Source: Stenopsyche tienmushanensis (lineage: Eukaryota; Arthropoda; Insecta; Trichoptera; Stenopsychidae). Taken from it: DNA of 64,000 nucleotides. The notes beneath the pieces are model-generated. The model did not search any database. It was given only the letters and a program-made list of their open reading frames with translations, and was not told the DNA's origin. Shown in pieces: positions 24,825 to 34,112 of this stretch. Each line of letters opens with the position of its first letter. Position 1 is the first letter of the stretch. A program made the position numbers and the translations under genes. The stretch covers positions 620,001-684,000 of the forward strand of contig WACJ01000185.1 in the NCBI GenBank assembly GCA_008973525.1, given 5' to 3'.

Positions 24825-24858
24825 TCAGTCGTTCCTTGTGCGTCTTGGTGACAGGACG
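24825..24858 (+). promoter_or_regulatory. Inr + DPE internal promoter of the jockey LINE
   Basis: The first six bases, TCAGTC, match the arthropod initiator TCAKTY. With the A (24827) as +1, GGACG at 24854-24858 occupies +28 to +32 and fits the downstream promoter element consensus RGWYV at its required spacing. TATA-less Inr/DPE promoters at the very 5' end are known for jockey-type LINEs, because the element must carry its own promoter when copied. Confidence 0.75.
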
Positions 24859-24921
24859 TTCGTTGTGAATCGAGTGGGTAAATCCCAGTGGTAACGAGCT
24901 ACGGCTCGAGCCGCAAACACC

Positions 24922-26136
24922 ATGAGCCGCGCGCCCTCCAAGGGACGCCGCGCCAGGCAACTCAAAGCTAAAACTATTGATCCTGCTGGTTGGCAACAGC
25001 CCACCAAAGTGGCCAAGCTTCTGGAGAAGCTACCGCCGAAGCCTGTGCCCCAACAAAACCGCTTCGAAGCAATTCCAATGGTGGAAGATATTGCTGCGCC
25101 CACCAAGAAATCAAGAGTCCCGCCCGTTGTCATAGAAGCGACCACATCACATGCCACCTCGGTGGCATTAATAAAATCATTTGTACCTGAGGGTAACTTC
25201 AAACTCAGGTACACCAAATCAAAAGAAATATTTGTGCAATGCAATGACATGACACATTACAATAAGCTCCTAGAGGGGCTCAAAAAAGAAGGCATTAACA
25301 GGCCTCATCATACTTTCACTCCAGAATCAGAGAGGGAAGTTAAATCTGTCATCCACGGCCTCCCGGAAATGGAGCCCGAAAGCATCGCCGAAGATCTCTC
25401 GCTCCATGGAATACGACCGAACAGAGTGTCGGTCATGAAAAATGCCACCGACAGGACAACGCGGCTGTACATTGTCCATTTTCCGCACGGAACGGATATT
25501 AAATCCATTAAAAATATAAGACACCTCTGCCATTGTAGAGTGTCAATTAATAAATACAAAAGATCGTCGAGGCAGATAACGCAGTGCTTCAGATGCCAAG
25601 AGTTTGGCCACGCAGCGAAGAACTGCTTTCGCGCTGAGAGATGCGTGCGTTGCGATCAACCTCACGCCTCCAGTGCTTGTCCTCTCGTCGGGAAACAAAT
25701 TGTTCCCAAGTGCTGTGGCTGCGGAGGAGCTCACGCCGCCTGCGATAGAGAGTGTCCCAAAAGAGTGGACTATCTAAAGAGAGTGGATTCAAAAAGAAAG
25801 ATCTCGCAAAATGTTGTAGAAAAACTATCCGCCAGAGAGGCACATGTTCTCAAAAAAGCTGCCCCTGTTCTCTCAGATAAAGACTTCCCAAACCTGAAGA
25901 CGACCAGCCCACCAATTACTGCGCCCCCCGTCTGGGCCGCCCGGCAGTCCTCACCCCAACAGCCGAAGACAAAGACGACATCGGCATTCACCAATGGAGA
26001 GAGTCTTCTCCCATTGTCAGACATGATGAAGATGGTGTGCACACTACGTGACATTCGTGCAAAACTAAGTCTGTGTAAAACCAAAATGGACATGGCCATC
26101 TGCCTTATAGAGCATTTGGACGATCTCCTTAATTAA
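24922..26136 (+). CDS. jockey LINE ORF1: zinc-knuckle nucleic-acid-binding protein
   Basis: 404 residues. It probably packages the element's RNA into ribonucleoprotein and acts as a chaperone, as described for jockey-clade ORF1 proteins. The N-terminus (1-70) is basic and proline-rich. Residues ~120-220 match the region preceding the C2HC fingers in jockey ORF1 (HGLPEMEPESIAEDLSLHGI and LYIVHFPHGTDIKSIKNI). Three CCHC knuckles follow: CFRCQEFGHAAKNC (~222-235), CVRCDQPHASSAC (~241-253) and one with CGCGGAHAACDREC (~265-280). The C-terminus has no known domain. The start ATG at 24922 is the first in the transcript, 97 bp from the element's 5' end. The stop at 26134 overlaps the open ORF2 frame. 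A 141-codon antisense frame (24825-25250) is a composition shadow. Confidence 0.93.
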   Translation: MSRAPSKGRRARQLKAKTIDPAGWQQPTKVAKLLEKLPPKPVPQQNRFEAIPMVEDIAAPTKKSRVPPVVIEATTSHATSVALIKSFVPEGNFKLRYTKSKEIFVQCNDMTHYNKLLEGLKKEGINRPHHTFTPESEREVKSVIHGLPEMEPESIAEDLSLHGIRPNRVSVMKNATDRTTRLYIVHFPHGTDIKSIKNIRHLCHCRVSINKYKRSSRQITQCFRCQEFGHAAKNCFRAERCVRCDQPHASSACPLVGKQIVPKCCGCGGAHAACDRECPKRVDYLKRVDSKRKISQNVVEKLSAREAHVLKKAAPVLSDKDFPNLKTTSPPITAPPVWAARQSSPQQPKTKTTSAFTNGESLLPLSDMMKMVCTLRDIRAKLSLCKTKMDMAICLIEHLDDLLN

Positions 26137-28822
26137 ATTCACCTCTAACTCATTAAAAATATTAAATTGGAACGCTCACGGGTTAAGGAGCAAAATTGAC
26201 GAACTAACTGTGGTGATCTGTCACCTAAAAATTGACGTTGCTCTGATTACGGAAACGTATCTTAAACCAGATATCCCTTTTCAAATCCCCGGTTTTACAT
26301 GCCACCGCTCCGACAGACTACACAGAGCCGGCGGTGGTGTAGCTATCCTTATAAAAAACGAAATTGACCATTTCCCAGTCCGAACTCCTGTCTCTGCTAA
26401 CCTCGAAACTGTTGCTATCCAGTTAGTTTTGGGAAACAAAAAATATATTATAGTAGCCGCCTACAACCCCCCTCAGCTGGACCTGCTTTCAGATGAACTC
26501 TCGGGGTTGTTCAGTATGAGCGAAAGAGTCTTGGTCTCGGGTGATTTCAATGCCAAGAATATTCAGTGGAACTGTCCACGGGGAAACCGGCAGGGCTCGC
26601 TTCTACAAGCATTTTCACTGGACAACAACGTTGATATCCATTTTCCACAACGCTTCACATACTATCCGTCGGTCAACAGACGTCCCTCCACGTTAGATCT
26701 GACGCTGACCAAAAACGTCTCGACCGTATCTCGGATGAAGGCCGTGGATGCTCTCCCGTCCGATCACCTTCCAGTCGTTTTTGATGTGGAAGGTGGACTC
26801 CAGAGAACACCAGCGGTCAGGCTGGCATACGAGCGGACAAATTGGTCAGACTTCAGATCTTATCTCGATCGTAACATCCTCCTATCCACTTCCGTTCCTG
26901 GATCTAACGAACGCGAAATTGACGAAGCCGTAGAGTCCATTTCCAACATTATATTAGAAGCCAAAGCTAAGTTCATTCCGTTAGACGTAACAGATTCAAA
27001 TCTTATCAAGCTCACGCGGAATTTAAAACGCACGATTAAGAACAGAAATAAACTTAAGAAATTATGGCAAAAATATCGGCTCAAATCCATTAAAGCATTG
27101 GTCAATCGCCTCAACTATCAAATTAAAAGTCAAATCAACAAATTAAAAAATGAATCATGGAAAACTAAGCTCTCTAAATTAAGTCCCTCAGACAATTCCC
27201 TTTGGAAAGTTGTAAAAACCCTCAAAAATAAACCTAAAGAAATTCCCAGTTTAATTAATAATCAGATAAGTGCCGAGTCCGATAGAGATAAGGCCAACCT
27301 GTTAGCAAAAACCTTTAAATTAAATCACAAAATTTCAGAGAATATGAGTAACAATAAAACCATTAAAATAGTAGATAAAACGATTAGGGATTTCCAAAAC
27401 AATTTAAATATAAAATCACATAAATTTAAACTGATAACACCCATTGAAACTTTAAAAATAATTAGACAACTAAAAAGCAAGAAATCCCCAGGTTTCGACA
27501 CTATAGACAATACAGTCATCAAAAATCTCCCATTTAAAATAATTATCCAGTTGACAAAAATATTTAATGCGTGTTTGAGCATGGGGTACTTCCCATCCAC
27601 CTGGAAGTCGGCGAAAGTCATTCCATTGCCCAAACCAGGTAAAGATGCCAGCAACCCTATAAATTATCGCCCGATCAGTTTACTTTCTGCACTAAGCAAA
27701 ATATTTGAAAAACTTATTCTAAATAGACTGGATGAACTTAGTATAAATGTTATTAATAATGAGCAATTCGGTTTTCGTAGGAATCACTCTACGGCTCATC
27801 AGCTGACCAGACTGACTGAACACATTACTAGAAACTTTAACATGAAGAGAAGTACCGGTATGGTACTTCTCGACATCGAAAAGGCATTTGACTCTGTCTG
27901 GCACCGCGGTCTGATCCACAAAATGATATCCCTTAAGTTTCCTACTTACCTTATTAAAATGATCCAATCCTATCTGTACAAAAGATCATTTTCGGTAACC
28001 TTAAACAGAGCAACGTCAACTTCCCAGTCTGTCTCAGCGGGAGTTCCTCAGGGCAGTATTTTAGGGCCTCACCTGTTCAACATTTACTTACACGATCTAC
28101 CGACACCGTCCCCATCAAACGTAGCACTCTACGCCGACGACACGGCATATTATACCAGCTCTCGGAGCAACAAGCTAATAGTCGGAAACCTCCAACGATC
28201 GCTAAAAGCTGCATTTAAATATTTCGATCGTTGGAAACTCAAATTAAATAAAGAAAAAACCGAAGCTATCTTGTTCTCCGTGAAACGGAAAAATCTTCGA
28301 ATTGACCCAATAGTCGTCGGGTCCAGCTCTATCGAGTGGAAACCCCAAGTGAAATACTTGGGGGTGACTTTAGATAGAAGACTGAGGTGGGGAGCACAGG
28401 TGTCGGTGACTCGTGCCCGCGGATTAGCAGCTATGGGGGCGCTGCACTCCATATTTCGTCGGCGCAGTGCTCTCTCGGCCTCTAACAAATTTTTATTATA
28501 CAAAACGCTGATTCGACCTACACTCACATACGCCGCTCCCGTCTGGAGCAATATATGCAACACCAACTACAATAAACTTCAAATCGTACAAAACAAAGCC
28601 ATAAAAATTGTTTTCAATACATTTCCATACACTAATCTTAAACGTTTTCACAATAAAATTAAGCTTCCTCTTATAAAGAATTTTTTTCATAAGCTAACAC
28701 TCAATTTTTACTCAAAAATTCCAAATCACACCAATCATCTCATATCTACACTCGGCGAATATACCACTCAAAACAATAATTTTAGATACGTTCACAAAAT
28801 GCCTAAACATATTTTACTATAG
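26111..28822 (+). CDS. jockey LINE ORF2: endonuclease-reverse transcriptase
   Basis: The frame is open from 26111 (after a TAG at 26108) to the stop at 28820, up to 903 codons. It contains no ATG before 26210, although the endonuclease begins by 26165 (ILNWNAHGLRSK). The AP-endonuclease-like domain shows ALITETYL, GGGVAILIK, VSGDFNAKNIQWN and SDHLPVVFD, with the catalytic N, E, D/N and SDH all present. The RT domain shows IPLPKPGKD, YRPISLLSALSKIFEKLI, QFGFRRNHST, LLDIEKAFDSVWH, GVPQGSILGPHLFNIYLHDL, ALYADDTAY (YADD at 28130-28141) and KYLGVTLDRRLRW. The C-terminal region has YKTLIRPTLTYAAPVWS. There are no internal stops. It nicks target DNA and primes reverse transcription from the nick. 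How its translation begins is unclear: coupling to ORF1 termination or a +1 shift are the options. Confidence 0.93.
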   Translation, partial: SIWTISLIKFTSNSLKILNWNAHGLRSKIDELTVVICHLKIDVALITETYLKPDIPFQIPGFTCHRSDRLHRAGGGVAILIKNEIDHFPVRTPVSANLETVAIQLVLGNKKYIIVAAYNPPQLDLLSDELSGLFSMSERVLVSGDFNAKNIQWNCPRGNRQGSLLQAFSLDNNVDIHFPQRFTYYPSVNRRPSTLDLTLTKNVSTVSRMKAVDALPSDHLPVVFDVEGGLQRTPAVRLAYERTNWSDFRSYLDRNILLSTSVPGSNEREIDEAVESISNIILEAKAKFIPLDVTDSNLIKLTRNLKRTIKNRNKLKKLWQKYRLKSIKALVNRLNYQIKSQINKLKNESWKTKLSKLSPSDNSLWKVVKTLKNKPKEIPSLINNQISAESDRDKANLLAKTFKLNHKISENMSNNKTIKIVDKTIRDFQNNLNIKSHKFKLITPIETLKIIRQLKSKKSPGFDTIDNTVIKNLPFKIIIQLTKIFNACLSMGYFPSTWKSAKVIPLPKPGKDASNPINYRPISLLSALSKIFEKLILNRLDELSINVINNEQFGFRRNHSTAHQLTRLTEHITRNFNMKRSTGMVLLDIEKAFDSVWHRGLIHKMISLKFPTYLIKMIQSYLYKRSFSVTLNRATSTSQSVSAGVPQGSILGPHLFNIYLHDLPTPSPSNVALYADDTAYYTSSRSNKLIVGNLQRSLKAAFKYFDRWKLKLNKEKTEAILFSVKRKNLRIDPIVVGSSSIEWKPQVKYLGVTLDRRLRWGAQVSVTRARGLAAMGALHSIFRRRSALSASNKFLLYKTLIRPTLTYAAPVWSNICNTNYNKLQIVQNKAIKIVFNTFPYTNLKRFHNKIKLPLIKNFFHKLTLNFYSKIPNHTNHLISTLGEYTTQNNNFRYVHKMPKHILL

Positions 28823-29149
28823 TTGATAGTCATGAATGCGCGACGTATGAAGGATATATGATTGATTGATTAAATTATTTATTTTGTTTAGTTTGTAAGA
28901 TAGTTTTTTAAGGAATGTCGCAAAGGGGTTTTAAGTCTCCTATTTTTCCCCCTATATATATACAAAAATTAAATTAACTCTTATTATGTAAAATTTATTA
29001 TAACTAAATATATACTTGTAATTAAGATAAGGATAGTAATCTAAGACTTAAATTGTTAATCCATTTTTATGTAATTGTGTATATTGATACACTATTTTAC
29101 CTTGCTATATTATATTTATTGAATAAAGGTTTATAAATAAATAAAATAA
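28823..29149 (+). other. 3' UTR and A-rich tail of the jockey LINE
   Basis: An AT-rich untranslated region carrying AATAAA at 29122-29127 and ending in AAATAAATAAAATAA directly before the second TSD copy. It probably includes the sequence the reverse transcriptase recognises to start copying. Confidence 0.85.
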
Positions 29150-29164
29150 ATTACCTTTCTCCAT
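29150..29164 (+). repeat. 15-bp target-site duplication of the jockey LINE (right)
   Basis: An exact copy of 24810-24824. The mariner transposase reading frame resumes immediately after it. Confidence 0.93.
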
Positions 29165-29925
29165 CTCTCCGGAAGCTTCATAATTCCTTCTTGTCAAAAT
29201 TCCCCAGGTTTGTTGGTAAAATATTGATCAAGGTACATTTTTATATCATTTTTTGAATTAAAATTATTACCAAGTAAAGAATGTTTCAATGAAACAAATA
29301 AATAATAATCTGAAGGGGCAAAGTCTGGAGAGTATGGAGGATGAGGTAAGACATCCCAGTCAAATGTTAATAATTTATTTCTGACGAGCAAAGACACATG
29401 AAGCCAGACGCTATCGTGATGAAAAACAACGCCTCGTCTGTTCGCTAATTCTGGCCGCTTTCTGGCAATTGCATCCTTTAGATTGTCTAGTTGGAAACAA
29501 TATTTTGTTGAATTGATCGTTTCACCTTGTTGAAGTAGCTCATAATAAACAGTCCCACCAAATGCAAAACTTTTTTTGGATGTAGGCCAGATTTTTCTAC
29601 AGTTAAAGCTTCTGTACCCTTGATCCAAGACCGTTTACTTTGGATATTCTCATAGAGTATCCAAATTTTATCTCCAGTGACAAGTCTCTTCAAAAAAGTT
29701 TGGCTATTATGTCGTTGGAGAAGAAGATCGCATGTTGAAATACGCTGAAGTTTATTTGAGTCAGTCAGTTCATGAGGAACTCACACATCTGAACGATTGA
29801 TGTAGCAATTTTGTCAGATGATTATAGACGGATATTTGTGGAATTTCTAACTTGTTAGCTATTTCGCGAACAGTATATCGCGGGTTTTCTTCAACTATGG
29901 CTATGATTAGATCTGTATTCATTTG

Positions 29926-29951
29926 CGAAAGAAACTTATGGGACAACCTAA
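29926..29951 (-). repeat. mariner right terminal inverted repeat
   Basis: Inverted copy of 24705-24730 (25 of 26 bases match), followed by the TA target duplication. Confidence 0.9.
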
Positions 29952-29995
29952 TATAATGGTTATTCGTTTTAAGTTTGGGAAACTGTGCTCTAAAT

Positions 29996-30653
29996 CAGTC
30001 TTCCTCAACATTTTTACACATGCAGCCCGGTAAAAAAAGGAAACATTTTTGCGGACCACTATTTTTTTAACAAATTAATGGGAAAACTGCTGTTGCATTT
30101 TTGTTAAAATATTGGATATTCTTGGCTACATGCGATTCGATTTATTGAGGACATCTAAGAAAATGTTATTAAAAAATGACATTAATAAATGTATAGCTTT
30201 ACAGCTTAAAGATGGATTTCCTGTCGACGTCAGCAGCAAAGTGGAAACATTTCTAATCCTCCTCTTGTACGCAGCAATCCCAAATAATCAGCTTCTTTTT
30301 AAATGCATCGACCTTATTTCTAAGTTTAAAAATGTTTGTACAAAATCCCTGAAGAGAAAGATTAAGGTCATTAAGTAGACTAAATATTACCGCCGCAAAT
30401 TCGAGTTTATTCTATTCTATTCCTCGTCCAAAATATTTTTTAATAGGGCCGAGTTTCTCTCTCTCATAAAATATTTTACTTCTTGCCTTAATTAAAAAAA
30501 AAGTGAAAGAACATTTTTTCTCGATAGCCAACCCATTTCTGCATGCCGAAGGAGATGTTATGATTTAACTTTTTTGGATGGCGAATTTCTTGAAATCTGG
30601 CATACAGTTTGCGGCCCGACACCGGGCCGCTGTTCATCTGTTGGGTAACACTG
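29996..30653. mobile_element. Non-autonomous hAT element (658 bp)
   Basis: It begins CAGTCTTCCTCAAC and ends GTTGGGTAACACTG, whose reverse complement CAGTGTTACCCAAC pairs with the start imperfectly. It is flanked by a perfect 8-bp duplication, ctctaaat (29988-29995 and 30654-30661), the TSD length of hAT elements. GC-rich subterminal motifs (GCAGCCCGG, GGCCCGACACCGGGCC) fit the superfamily. An 88-codon open frame at 30112-30378 is A/T-driven and I see no transposase motif in it. It lies 44 bp beyond the mariner's right end. Confidence 0.85.
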
Positions 30654-30661
30654 CTCTAAAT

Positions 30662-32125
30662 AGATCAGTAGTACTCTCCCGAACATATACGATCATACTG
30701 CTTATGGGGTTAACTCATCCCGTATGAAGCACTATTGCGAACACCTAATGGATGCGAACAGCATTTTGCTTGTACGTTCTTATCTGATCGAAGACGGGGC
30801 TACCACTGACGATTTTTTATTCCATCTACTTATTTATGTTTTTGTCTTTTAACGATTGATCTTAAGATCGAAATAGATAGTAATCAAAAGGCCATAAATA
30901 TGCTAAATATGAAGATCGCAATAGAACTTCTCTTGTTGATTGTTTTATTTTTCACAAAGGATTGTACATACCTTAGGATTGCATGTATATATTTTCAAAT
31001 TCAATAATATAATTCCGAAAAACCTATATTTACATGCTCCAAATCGCTTTCTTAAAATTGAAATATCCGCCAATATTTTTTACCCAAAATTCAGTTTACA
31101 AGCCAATTTTTTTGTTGTACTATTTAAGACTTTGCAGTACTATGACACATTTGTTGGGACATTGATTTTCGATGTTGTTTCTATGTCAAGGGCCAATCGC
31201 ATTGACAGAATCTTACCAAAAATGCTACGAAAAATTAAGCATAACAAGCAAATTTGGCAACAATTTTATAAATACGCTTAAATATTTTTTGTACGGTAGA
31301 TGCGTTCCACAGAAAATTGCACTAAAACGTTAATAAAAAATCAGGAAAACAATAAGGCAATTAAAAAATCTCTAACACCAGACATCCACTAGAAAAATAA
31401 TTATTATTTTAATTACAAAATATCATCGCTGTATGATAATTTTCGTTGCGATTTTCGATCACTCATTTACTTTATTTTTCATAGTATTTTTTAAATGGTT
31501 AAAAATGAAATTTTGACATAAATCTGGTAGGAACAATAGTAATTTATATAGTAAAGATCCTTATTCAATTTGAAGAAAATCAATTAATTAGAATTTGAGA
31601 TATCATGTCAACCGCGTTGAAAAGTGTAGTTACGAGAAAAATGCGTTTAAAGATTTCATTGTGGTAGGACCGGCCAAGTTGCCGCGTCACTAAAATAGCT
31701 ATAAATCCATAAGTAGTTGAAATTTTGGAAATTCATTTGGAGAATGTATTTTTAAACGTCAAAATATTGGAAAAATGCAAAAAAAACAAATCAATTTTTT
31801 CAAAAATCTAAATAAGAACAAAGGGCGTGGTCGTAATTCAGCGATAGCAGATGCAATATGATTTACACAGTCTCAAATTATTATTTTTTTTTCCAAATTT
31901 CGGTTAGTATTGATGATTTATTTTCTATTTTATCCAAAATATTTTGATGCGTACTCTTTATGAAATTTATAAAAATGAGTGAGATAGCGGACCGCAAAGA
32001 GTTAATAATTAAAAGCCAATATTTAAAAAAATACTCTTTTGTTTCTCCAAATAAATTTGTTTAATTAAATTACACCATGTCTATATTATTATGTATAAAT
32101 AATACAAAAAAGGATAAGGAGACGC
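30662..32125. other. AT-rich stretch with weak Tigger-like traces
   Basis: A 113-codon open frame (30940-31281) has no known motif. At 31289-31318 GTACGGTAGATGCGTTCC resembles the subterminal part of the Tigger-like element at 42637 (GCGGTAGATACGTTC), suggesting a decayed relative. No complete element or gene is visible. Confidence 0.35.
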
Positions 32126-32129
32126 AGAG

Positions 32130-32179
32130 CAATATAAAAAATCGGAAAGGCGTAGTAGTATAATGTTTGGAAACCACTG
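32130..32179 (-). mobile_element. hAT element terminal fragment
   Basis: Read on the minus strand from 32179 it starts CAGTGGTTTCCAAACATTAT, close to the common hAT terminus CAGTGGTTCTCAAAC. The adjacent 8 bp (agttacgg) were not found at a matching left end, so boundaries and length are unknown. Confidence 0.5.
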
Positions 32180-33261
32180 AGTTACGGAATTTTTGAATAG
32201 CAAAAAGGGGCCGTGGCAGTCACTGCGACCATGTTTATCTTAAATTAGAGAATATAATCATCCTTAATTTTACTTGACAGGGAAAACGACAAATCATCGA
32301 TTGAAATGTTCAGAGACTGGACTTAGTTACGGTTTCCAGCCGAACCGCGTGTCGAGTGACTTTCGGGCCCACAAACCTGCTTTGCTTCAACAGCGTATTT
32401 GTAGTAATAGTATCGAAAGTATTCGCTTGTTTTCGAACAACTTCTAAGAATTTTCTCTCTGTACTGACAAAAAACTAAAATTATTTATGTAGACGAATCA
32501 AGATTATTGCATAAATACATTATTTTACAGTTAAAATAATATTTTATTTCGAACAAAAACAATTTTTTAAAATCACTTTTTCCATACAAAATGCCGCTAG
32601 TGTAAATACAAGTGGCGCTATCTATTGAGCGGAGGTCGGAAGCACTGCGATATTGAACGCCATCTTTATAGCAAAGCGGCGTAACTTCGACGAATACATT
32701 TCTATTGCATCTCCATGCAGACAATTTAAATTCATAAAACATAAACTTATCCCATTAAAAACGCGTATTGTTTTTATTCCCGGTATAAATCACAACCTAA
32801 AAAACTAGTCCATAAAAAATATTGACTAGAAAAACGCTCCATCAGATTTGAACCCATCACTTTGAAACCATTGCGTGATCAAATTAGAAAGCGAGTCTTA
32901 AAAATCAGTCGTAAAAAATGCAAGAGTCATCATATTATTTAATTTGATGATTTATGACGACTGAATATTAACACAAATTATGTTCAAGAACCTTGTGGAT
33001 GATTGAATCAACTGTAAATTCTTGCTGTTATCTTCCATCGAAATACGGTAAAAGTGTTTACTCATTCCAATGCAATGGTCAAATATCAGATAACAGTATA
33101 TGTTTTACAAGACACATTCTAAAATTAAAAAGATATTTTATTACAACTTTGCTATGTAACATTACAAAAAGTATTTTTTATGTTTTTCTTTTCTTTGAAG
33201 CGTGCATGTACCCAGGTCGAGATTCGACCTATACCAGCACTCACTAACATTACCAAGCTCA
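32180..33261. other. Stretch without recognised features
   Basis: Composition is locally mixed (a GC-richer patch at 32320-32400), but there is no recognised protein motif, repeat terminus or RNA gene. The longest open frames are 84-85 codons. Confidence 0.3.
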
Positions 33262-33269
33262 ACTTAGGA

Positions 33270-33595
33270 CAAGGTTGTCCAATCTTTTTTGTCTTGGGAG
33301 CTACTTTTCAATTTAAAATTGTCTCGGGATCGACTTCTAATATGATTCTTATAGGAAATTTATTTAAGGTATTTTTTTTTTCTTTCTTCAAACTTAAAAC
33401 TCAAATTAGCAGATAAACACGAATCAAGTCGAGTTAAAGCGTTCGATCTACGGGATTTTATTTTTCATCGTCGGCTGTAAATATATTTATATAAAGTAAT
33501 ATATTTTTTTCAAAATTCACGGAAGTCGTCGGCATCGACCAAATTTTACTTAAAGATCGACCGGTCGATCGGGATCGACCGGTTGGACATCCCTG
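33270..33595. mobile_element. hAT MITE (326 bp) with perfect TSD
   Basis: The ends are CAAGGTTGTCCAA and, reverse-complemented, CAGGGATGTCCAA: a 13-bp TIR with two mismatches. They are flanked by a perfect 8-bp TSD, acttagga (33262-33269 and 33596-33603). There is no transposase. The right subterminal region holds a 16-bp perfect palindrome, GATCGACCGGTCGATC (33555-33570), followed by a partial repeat of it, a likely transposase-binding array. Short open frames across the left end are not genes. The intact TSD indicates moderate youth. Confidence 0.9.
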
Positions 33596-33635
33596 ACTTA
33601 GGAAAACAAGCCGATATCAATCAGATGATCTAGTG

Positions 33636-33730
33636 CAGCGGTTTTTAAACTAGGGTCCGCGGAACCCCGGGGGTCCGCAAAGACTATTTTTGAACCGACA
33701 AGGTAGAAACGTCACTTAATGCATAAGCAT
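33636..33730 (+). mobile_element. hAT element left-end fragment
   Basis: It starts CAGCGGTTTTTAAACTAGGG followed by GGTCCGCGGAACCCCGGGGG, the same family as the end at 1320. Internal sequence to about 33725 (TTTTTGAACCGACAAGGTAG) resembles 19640-19690. The opposite end was not found. Confidence 0.6.
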
Positions 33731-33799
33731 CATCCTTATCGATTTGAAGAGTTTTGTTTCTTTAATCTTGACCTGCGTATATAACACCTCATGTACTGT

Positions 33800-33915
33800 T
33801 CGGGAGTTGCCTCATTATCCGAGTATCACAATATACTTTTTTTAGTATTGTGTTCACAATATAATCCGCGAACTGGATAATCCACACTCGGATAATCGAG
33901 AGTATAATGTACATA
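33800..33915. repeat. pogo/Tigger-like inverted terminus
   Basis: ATTATCCGAGT at about 33816 faces ACTCGGATAATCGAGAGTAT at about 33887-33906 in inverted orientation. The reverse complement of the latter (ATACTCTCGATTATCCGAGT) is a typical Tigger end. A small CACAATA/TATTGTG inverted pair lies between them. This is probably a collapsed MITE, with boundaries uncertain. Confidence 0.45.
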
Positions 33916-34112
33916 CATAACAGTCATATTTATTTGAAGGGGAAATCAATTAACATTGAATAATCATGAAAAATATAACTTGCTCAGGTCATGGTTTTGA
34001 TCACAGTAACCATCAAATCTTCAAGGTGAAAAATTTCACCATACCAACAAATTAACACATTACTCAATAAATTTGTAGAATGACTAATAAAACAACAACT
34101 TAACAGCAAAAT

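Larger units (their letters stand above)
24825..29149 (+). mobile_element. Full-length jockey-clade LINE (4.3 kb)
   Basis: A complete non-LTR retrotransposon flanked by a perfect 15-bp TSD. Order: 97-bp 5' UTR with internal promoter, ORF1 (zinc-knuckle protein), ORF2 (endonuclease plus reverse transcriptase), ~327-bp 3' UTR with AATAAA at 29122, and an A-rich tail (AAATAAATAAAATAA). Length, two-ORF organisation, absence of RNase H and motif details fit the jockey clade. Both ORFs are uninterrupted, unlike every other LINE relic in the window, which implies recent insertion. It has far higher GC in its coding region than the surrounding DNA. Confidence 0.95.
24779..29922 (-). pseudogene. mariner transposase, interrupted (D)
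   Basis: A DD34D transposase fragment. From 29922 it starts MNTDLIIAIVEENPRYTV and REIANKLEIPQISVYNHLTK (second HTH; the first HTH is missing). After frameshifts come KRLVTGDKIWILYEN (first Asp), VVFHHDSVWLHVS (second Asp) and HPPYSPDFAPSDYYLF. The third Asp lies exactly 34 residues after the second. GEF is followed by an in-frame TGA and then GIMKLPERW. The LINE is inserted within this last motif, and RKVIEHNGSYIIQ plus the stop continue beyond it at 24820-24779. Catalytic residues are conserved, but the N-terminal deletion, frameshifts, stop and LINE make it inactive. Confidence 0.9.
24705..29951 (-). mobile_element. mariner element, deletion derivative, split by a jockey LINE
   Basis: Left TIR 24705-24730 (TTAGGGTGTCCCATAAGTTT...) and right TIR 29926-29951 are inverted copies of 26 bp with one mismatch, each flanked by the TA dinucleotide that mariner duplicates (24703-24704 and 29952-29953). 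Removing the inserted LINE and one TSD copy leaves about 0.9 kb, shorter than the usual ~1.3 kb, because the first HTH region of the transposase is deleted. The transposase is on the minus strand. Confidence 0.92.

Noticed and set aside
24825..25250. 141-codon reverse-strand frame over the LINE 5' end
   Set aside because: Antisense to ORF1, which has clear zinc-knuckle motifs. No independent support.
30112..30378. 88-codon frame inside a hAT element as a transposase
   Set aside because: No hAT transposase signature (no RW...D or dimerisation motif) is visible, and its lysine/leucine-rich content fits AT-driven sequence.
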